Shown here: piece after piece, positions 24,090 to 27,708 of the stretch
How the letters are laid out: each line of letters opens with the position of its first letter
Numbering within the stretch: position 1 is the first letter of the stretch
Assembly (NCBI GenBank): GCA_050734915.1
Contig: JBOHUX010000006.1
Coordinates: forward strand, 1 to 27,708
Direction of reading: 5' to 3'
DNA length: 27,708 nt
From: JBOHUX01 sp050734915
GTDB taxonomy: Bacteria > Chloroflexota > Dormibacteria > Dormibacterales > Dormibacteraceae
Notes under the pieces: generated by a model
Database searches by the model: none
The model's input: only the letters and a program-made list of their open reading frames with translations
What the model was told of the DNA's origin: nothing
Translations under genes and position numbers: made by a program

Positions 24090-24875
24090 GTGCCCCGCCC
24101 CGCCGACCCGGACGCGCCCATGTTCCACCCCCGCGGTCTCGTGCGGCGCGTCCACGGCCATCCCAGCGCCCTGGCTGGGGGCATCCGCGCGCTCCTCATC
24201 CAGGCCCTCCACCCCCTGGCGATGGCTGCGGTCGCGGACCACACCGACCCCCGCGAGGAGGCCTGGCGGCGCATCGAGCGGACCCGCGACTACGTGCGGG
24301 TGGTGACCTTCGGGACCCGCGCCCAGGCGCTGGCCGCCGCCCGTCACGTCAACTCCATCCACCGGCGGGTGACGGGAGTGGACCAGGTCACCGGCCATCC
24401 CTACCGGGCGGACGACCCTGAGCTGCTGCTCTGGGTCCACTCGGTCCTGGTCGATTCCGAGCTGGTCGCCTATCAGCGGTTCGGCCCGGGCCTCAGCCGG
24501 CGGGCTGAGGATCGCTACGTGTCGGAGATGATCGTCGCGGCGGCGCTGGTCGGAATTCCGGCTGTGTCCGTCCCCCGAACGGCGGCCGCCAACCGGCGCT
24601 ACCTGGCCCAGGTCCCCGGACTGCGGGTGACCGCCGCCGCCCGGGACGGCGTCAGGATGCTGCTCCGTCCTCCCCACCGCCCCCTCGCATTCCCGATCTG
24701 GGGGGTCGGCCTGGCCGCCGCCGTTTCACTGCTGCCGGACGAGGTTCGGCGCGCGTACGGGATCCACTGGTCGCCGGTGGCCGACGCGGCCGTGGACCTG
24801 GCCATGGTCGGGCTGACGTGGGCGGCGCTCCACGTGCTTCCCGAGCCCCGCCTGCCGAATGTCCGGGTGGCCTGA
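24090..24875 (+). CDS. DUF2236 / MpaB-like oxygenase family protein
   Basis: A 261-residue member of the DUF2236 family, which includes fungal MpaB and the rubber oxygenase Lcp, haem-b oxygenases. Family-like stretches are ALLIQALHPLAMAAVADH (34-51), YVRVVTFGTRAQALAAARHV (68-87) and DPELLLWVHSVLVDSELVAY (109-128). H41 is a candidate conserved His. The C-terminus has two short hydrophobic segments. Many actinobacterial genomes carry several of these, mostly of unknown substrate. The start is GTG 24090; ATG 24120 is possible. The stop overlaps the pdxH start as TGATG, so the two genes are co-translated. Confidence 0.85.
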   Translation: MPRPADPDAPMFHPRGLVRRVHGHPSALAGGIRALLIQALHPLAMAAVADHTDPREEAWRRIERTRDYVRVVTFGTRAQALAAARHVNSIHRRVTGVDQVTGHPYRADDPELLLWVHSVLVDSELVAYQRFGPGLSRRAEDRYVSEMIVAAALVGIPAVSVPRTAAANRRYLAQVPGLRVTAAARDGVRMLLRPPHRPLAFPIWGVGLAAAVSLLPDEVRRAYGIHWSPVADAAVDLAMVGLTWAALHVLPEPRLPNVRVA

Positions 24876-25504
24876 TGATGGCGGCGGAGCCGCGGCTCCT
24901 GGAGGAGGACGCCGGCGCCGATCCCGTCGCCCTCTTCCAGCGTTGGTTCGACGAGGCGCGCCGCGCCGGCGAGCCGCAGCCGGAGGCGATGGCCCTGGCC
25001 ACGGCCTCGACGCACGCGCTGCCCTCGGTCCGGATGGTGTTGCTGAAGGGCGTTGACGAGCGGGGGTTCGTCTTCCATACCGACTATGAGAGCGCCAAGG
25101 GGCGGGATCTGGCGGTCAATCCCCGGGCGGCGATGTCGTTCCACTGGTACCTGCTGCACCGTCAGGTGAGGGTCGCGGGGACCGTCGGCCGGGTCCCCGC
25201 CGAGGAGTCGGACGCCTACTTCCAAAGCCGGCCCCGGGGGGCCCAGGTCTCGGCGGCGGCATCGCCCCAGAGCCGGCCGGTGACCCGTTCCGAGCTGGAG
25301 GCGGCCGTGGCCAGGGTGTCGGCGGCGCATCCGGCCGGCGTTCCCCGCCCCCCCAACTGGGGGGGATTCAGGCTGTCTCCCGACACTCTGGAATTCTGGC
25401 AGGGGCGGGCGGACCGGCTTCACGATCGTCTCCGCTACACGCGCGAGCGCCTGGGCGCCCCGGACCTAGCTCCCGGGTGGAGGATCGACCGGCTCGCCCC
25501 CTGA
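24875..25504 (+). CDS. pdxH: Pyridoxamine/pyridoxine 5'-phosphate oxidase
   Basis: FMN-dependent oxidase (209 residues) that makes pyridoxal 5'-phosphate from pyridoxamine or pyridoxine phosphate. Visible features are SVRMVLLKG (51-59), the FMN-contacting HTDYESAKGRDL (68-79), MSFHWYLLHRQVRV (87-100), and the family signature LEFWQGRADRLHDR (172-185). The C-terminus ends in WRIDRLAP as in the family. The start is ATG 24875, which overlaps the upstream stop; ATG 24878 is equally possible. Position in the same direction as the class III aminotransferase fits supply of its cofactor, though pdxH is also a housekeeping gene. Confidence 0.95.
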   Translation: MMAAEPRLLEEDAGADPVALFQRWFDEARRAGEPQPEAMALATASTHALPSVRMVLLKGVDERGFVFHTDYESAKGRDLAVNPRAAMSFHWYLLHRQVRVAGTVGRVPAEESDAYFQSRPRGAQVSAAASPQSRPVTRSELEAAVARVSAAHPAGVPRPPNWGGFRLSPDTLEFWQGRADRLHDRLRYTRERLGAPDLAPGWRIDRLAP

Positions 25505-25516
25505 GGCTTGTCTCAG
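25501..25516. terminator. Small hairpin between convergent genes
   Basis: CTGAG (25501-25505) pairs with CTCAG (25512-25516) across a 6-nt loop, spanning the facing stop codons of pdxH and the small minus-strand gene. It is short and has no T-tract; possible bidirectional terminator only. Confidence 0.25.
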
Positions 25517-25761
25517 CCCCGCATCCGCCGCCGCCAGTACGACAGCCGCCGGCGGTAGCGTGCCAGCCTATCTTTGAGGACGGTCGCCTCCGGAGACCGT
25601 CTCCGACCGGGCGCCCACTCGACGAGGAGCAGGGCGCGTGTGCCCCTCACCAACTGGTCGTAGACGCGCACCCAGTGCTCGGCGTCCTCCCGGTAGGGGG
25701 AGTCGGGCCGCTCTCCCGGCATCAGCTCGTCGCCTTCCGCGTTCCCCTGCGTCGCCACCAT
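25513..25761 (-). CDS. Hypothetical small protein
   Basis: An 82-residue protein starting at ATG 25761, with its stop 8 nt from the convergent pdxH stop. The middle (YREDAEHWVRVYDQLVRGTR then ALLLVEW) is a convincing amphipathic helix pattern, and the C-terminus is strongly basic (LARYRRRLSYWRRRMRG). No cysteine motif, signal peptide or known domain is seen. It may bind nucleic acid or membrane through the basic tail. I do not recognise the family. Confidence 0.5.
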   Translation of the reverse strand: MVATQGNAEGDELMPGERPDSPYREDAEHWVRVYDQLVRGTRALLLVEWAPGRRRSPEATVLKDRLARYRRRLSYWRRRMRG

Positions 25762-26532
25762 CCGTGCTCCTGCCCTGCCCTCGTGGATGAGTTACTGGCG
25801 AATCCGGCCCCGAGTGCCGGCGAGCAAATTATCCACACGCAGCGAGGGTCTGGCGCAGGGAAAGCGGGCCGGCGCCGTTATCAGTCCTGGAAACTCTCCC
25901 TCTCTCTTTGTGGGGACCGCCCAAGGGACTCGCTGGCTGCGGGCGGTCCACCCTCCTCCCCTGAGGGGGCCAGGAGTTGCCAGGCAACGGTAGGTTGCCA
26001 AGCCGGTCATGAGATCGGTAGGATTCCCGGCTGTGCGCGCACCCCACCCGCTGGCTTGGTCCGAACCCGAGAGCCCCCGGCCCTCTGGCTGGAGCGACAA
26101 GGAGCGCGCCAAGTGGTGCTGCGACCGCTGCTATGAGCGCTGGCTGATCGCCCAGCAGTCGAGAAAGCAGTCCAGTCTGGACTGGGCGCCGGCGCCCAGC
26201 ATGCGCAAGAGGTCCCGGCGCTCCGCCCGGCGTTGAGGGAGCCGCCCTTCAAGGGCATCGCCGAGCATAACCCTCTCTCCGTCTCAGCTTGGCTTCGGTA
26301 CGGCGAAGCGTTCCCCGGGGCAGCTCCCTCGTGATCGCGAAGCATCGCAGCCTCCAGCGAGCTCCACACCCTGCAAACGCATCGTTGTCGGCGCCGCGGT
26401 GAACCTGCCCATTCCCACGCCCGCGCTCGCCGCCGGGGGCTGCCCCCGTCCGCCCCGAGATAGGACAATGTCGGCCCATCGTGGACACCTTCCGGCTCTG
26501 GCCGGGTACTGCATTATCGCCGTAGCAGTGTG
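25762..26532. other. About 770 nt without a convincing gene; cluster of inverted repeats
   Basis: No frame here is protein-like over a useful length, and I see no tRNA. The stretch holds several inverted repeats: GGACCGCCC/GGGCGGTCC (25914-25922, 25941-25949), CCCC-TGA-GGGG (25958-25968), GTTGCC-A-GGCAAC (25976-25988) followed by another GTTGCC (25994-25999), CAGTCCAG-T-CTGGACTG (26168-26184), and the perfect 18-bp palindrome CTGGGCGCC/GGCGCCCAG (26182-26199). Base composition is less GC-rich than the flanks around 25780-25920 and 26240-26540. It may be a decayed mobile element or a structured RNA region. Confidence 0.5.
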
Positions 26533-26538
26533 TATCAT
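26508..26538 (+). promoter_or_regulatory. Toxin-antitoxin promoter and candidate operator
   Basis: TATCAT (26533-26538) ends 6 nt before the antitoxin ATG at 26545, suggesting a leaderless transcript. Just upstream an inverted repeat, ACTGC (26508-26512) and GCAGT (26525-26529), 12 nt apart, covers the expected -35 area. This is where ribbon-helix-helix antitoxins usually bind for autorepression. By eye only. Confidence 0.4.
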
Positions 26539-26544
26539 CGGGCC

Positions 26545-26775
26545 ATGGCGACACACGTGAGAAAGAACATCACGCTTCCGCGGGCGCTCGATGACCGACT
26601 CCGTGAGGTGGCACGCAAGCGCGGGACCAGCCAAAGCCGCCTGATCTCTCACCTGGTCGAGACGGGCCTGGCGGCCGAGTCGGGCGCCCAGGATCCACTG
26701 CTCGCCTACATCGGGCTGCTCGAGGGCCCCGAGGACCTCTCGCAGACGATCGACAAGACGGTGTACGAGTCGTGA
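26545..26775 (+). CDS. Ribbon-helix-helix antitoxin (VapB-like)
   Basis: A 76-residue protein. The N-terminus THVRKNITLPRALDDRLREV gives a beta strand followed by a helix, and GTSQSRLISHLVETGL a second helix, the layout of MetJ/Arc/CopG DNA-binding proteins. The C-terminal part (about 50-76) is acidic and would wrap the toxin. It overlaps the following PIN-domain gene (GTGA), the standard order antitoxin then toxin. It likely represses its own promoter with the toxin. Start ATG 26545; an earlier in-frame GTG at 26530 would overlap the -10 box. Confidence 0.85.
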   Translation: MATHVRKNITLPRALDDRLREVARKRGTSQSRLISHLVETGLAAESGAQDPLLAYIGLLEGPEDLSQTIDKTVYES

Positions 26776-27221
26776 CTTCGGTTGCCGACACCGGCCTTTT
26801 GATCGCGGCGCTGAACCGGGGAGATCGGCACCACCGCTGGGCCGTTGATGCCATCGCCGAGGCGAGGCGTAGCGGCGATCGACTGATTGTGCCAGAAGTG
26901 GTCGCCGGCGAGGCCTTCACGAAGCTGCGCTACGACCGACAGATCAGTGGCCGTCGAGACGCGCGGCCGGCTCTGGCGGTGTTCGGGATGATGGCCGCCG
27001 GCCCCTCGGTCTTCGATGTGCGAGGTATGCCGGATCACGCCTACGAGCGCGCGGCGGATCTGCTCGGCACGTACGTCGACCAGGCCTATTCCTACGTCGA
27101 CGCCGTCGTCCTGCTCACCACTGACGACGATGACGAGGCCAGCGCAGTTTTCACCGTTGACTCAAGCCTGGCGGCCTACCGCTTCTCGCGCCCCGTCACT
27201 GTCGCTCAACCGGGGGTCTGA
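26772..27221 (+). CDS. vapC: PIN-domain ribonuclease toxin (VapC-like)
   Basis: A 149-residue PIN-domain protein. The acidic metal-binding set is present: D6 (VADTGLLIAALN), E42 (VPEVVAGE), D110 (YSYVDAVVLL) and D130 (FTVDSSL). VapC toxins cleave tRNA or rRNA when freed from the antitoxin. The start is GTG 26772, overlapping the antitoxin stop. The protein ends 43 nt before the first CRISPR repeat. Confidence 0.87.
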   Translation: MTSVADTGLLIAALNRGDRHHRWAVDAIAEARRSGDRLIVPEVVAGEAFTKLRYDRQISGRRDARPALAVFGMMAAGPSVFDVRGMPDHAYERAADLLGTYVDQAYSYVDAVVLLTTDDDDEASAVFTVDSSLAAYRFSRPVTVAQPGV

Positions 27222-27264
27222 TCCCGGCGCCGCATCGAGGAAGCTGGCGGGGCATCGTAGACGT

Positions 27265-27605
27265 GTTTCAATCCTCACCGGGCACGCGCACCCCGTGCAA
27301 GCTTTCACAAACGGGCTCCTCGCTGAAATGAGTGGGTTGAGCCACCCTTTGGGGATTAACGATCTCCAGGAAGCCTCGCCGTGGAAGACCCGACCAGCTT
27401 GCCCTCGGGGTGACCCCGCCGTGGCGGGTGGAATTGTTTCAATCCTCACCGGGCACGCGCACCCGGTGCAAGTCGGATCCACCTCGCCCAGCTGGTGGCC
27501 TTGGGGGTGTCAATCCTCACCGGGCACGCGCACCCGGTGCAAGTCCGATCCGCGGTCAGGGTCCCGGTCGCCGCCCTGTTTCAATCCTCACCGGGCACGC
27601 GCACC
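27265..27605. CRISPR. Short CRISPR array, four repeats, irregular spacing
   Basis: A 37-nt repeat begins GTTTCAATCCTCACCGGGCA and ends GCGCACCCGGTGCAAG. Copies lie at 27265-27301 (one change, CCCCG for CCCGG), 27436-27472, 27507-27543 (third base G) and 27578-27605 (last 9 nt lost). The inner stem is CACCGGG/CCCGGTG with an 8-nt loop. Two spacers are 34 nt (27473-27506, 27544-27577); the first interval is 134 nt. The reverse complement ends ATTGAAAC, which usually marks the 3' end of a repeat and would put transcription on the minus strand. The degenerate 3' end of the last copy suggests plus orientation instead. No cas gene is in the window. Confidence 0.85.
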
Positions 27606-27708
27606 GTTAGCGTCCACGGACGTGGTGTACGAGTTCCGGTCTGAGAGGCCTGGATAGAAGACGACCATCGATCATCCTTTGCGGACCTTCACACCCACAA
27701 GGAGAAAC
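27606..27708. other. Array flank, possible leader
   Basis: About 100 nt of less GC-rich sequence after the degenerate repeat, with no coding frame that I can support. If the array is transcribed on the minus strand this would be its leader. The window ends in GGAGAAAC. Confidence 0.3.

Noticed and set aside
26009..26236. Plus-strand 75-codon frame containing a WCCDRC motif
   Set aside because: The cysteine motif is suggestive, but the frame runs through two perfect palindromes, has a poor N-terminus and a basic, low-complexity end. Not listed as a gene.
26007..26468. Minus-strand frame of about 150 codons in the gap before the toxin-antitoxin pair
   Set aside because: Ser/Arg/Ala-rich, no family features, and spans the palindrome cluster; not supportable as a gene.
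25762..26532. tRNA gene in the non-coding gap
   Set aside because: No cloverleaf with acceptor stem, TTC-arm and anticodon arm could be found on either strand by eye; the hairpins present do not fit.

Overview
The window is very GC-rich (about 70% by eye), uses GTG and TTG starts freely, and packs genes with 4-nt or similar overlaps. A seven-iron ferredoxin, an F420-type LLM oxidoreductase, a DUF2236 oxygenase and a form II (non-CO) molybdenum hydroxylase point to a soil-type aerobe of the Actinomycetota / Chloroflexota / Dormibacterota kind. The phylum cannot be settled from the sequence alone.

Positions 1-6355, all minus strand, are mostly housekeeping. They hold the 5' end of a PLP-dependent trans-sulfuration enzyme, enolase, a D-Ala-D-Ala carboxypeptidase, a CapA-like lipoprotein, a small unknown gene, an NAD-type isocitrate dehydrogenase that lacks an ordinary start codon, a 7Fe ferredoxin, an orphan OmpR-type response regulator and a doubtful small ORF. 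Positions 6504-8220 (plus) carry an aldo/keto reductase and an LLM-class oxidoreductase.

Positions 8297-22646, with the aminotransferase to 24043, form the most interesting block. A tight seven-gene minus-strand operon (17251 down to 8297) encodes, in transcription order: a fused FAD/[2Fe-2S] subunit and a molybdopterin subunit of a xanthine-dehydrogenase-like hydroxylase; a cyanuric acid hydrolase/barbiturase-family ring-opening amidohydrolase; carbamate kinase; and the three proteins DUF2877, FdrA and DUF1116, which correspond to the E. coli oxamic transcarbamylase (AllH, AllF, AllG). Divergent from it are hyuA and hyuB (ATP-dependent hydantoinase/oxoprolinase family). Convergent on hyuB is an amidase-signature amidase, and beyond that a class III aminotransferase. 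I infer an ATP-conserving route for an N-heterocycle: hydroxylation to a barbiturate-like ring, ring opening to an N-carbamoyl amide acid, phosphorolysis to carbamoyl phosphate plus an amide acid, ATP from carbamate kinase, and removal of the last amide by the amidase. Ureidomalonate, the expected barbiturase product, is the one-carbon-longer homologue of oxalurate, the known transcarbamylase substrate, so the parts fit chemically. This is a hypothesis.

Positions 24090-25761 hold a DUF2236 oxygenase coupled to pdxH and a small unknown gene. Positions 25762-26544 have no convincing gene but contain a cluster of inverted repeats. Positions 26545-27221 are a ribbon-helix-helix/PIN (VapBC-type) toxin-antitoxin pair. 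Positions 27265-27605 are a short, irregular CRISPR array with no cas genes in view.
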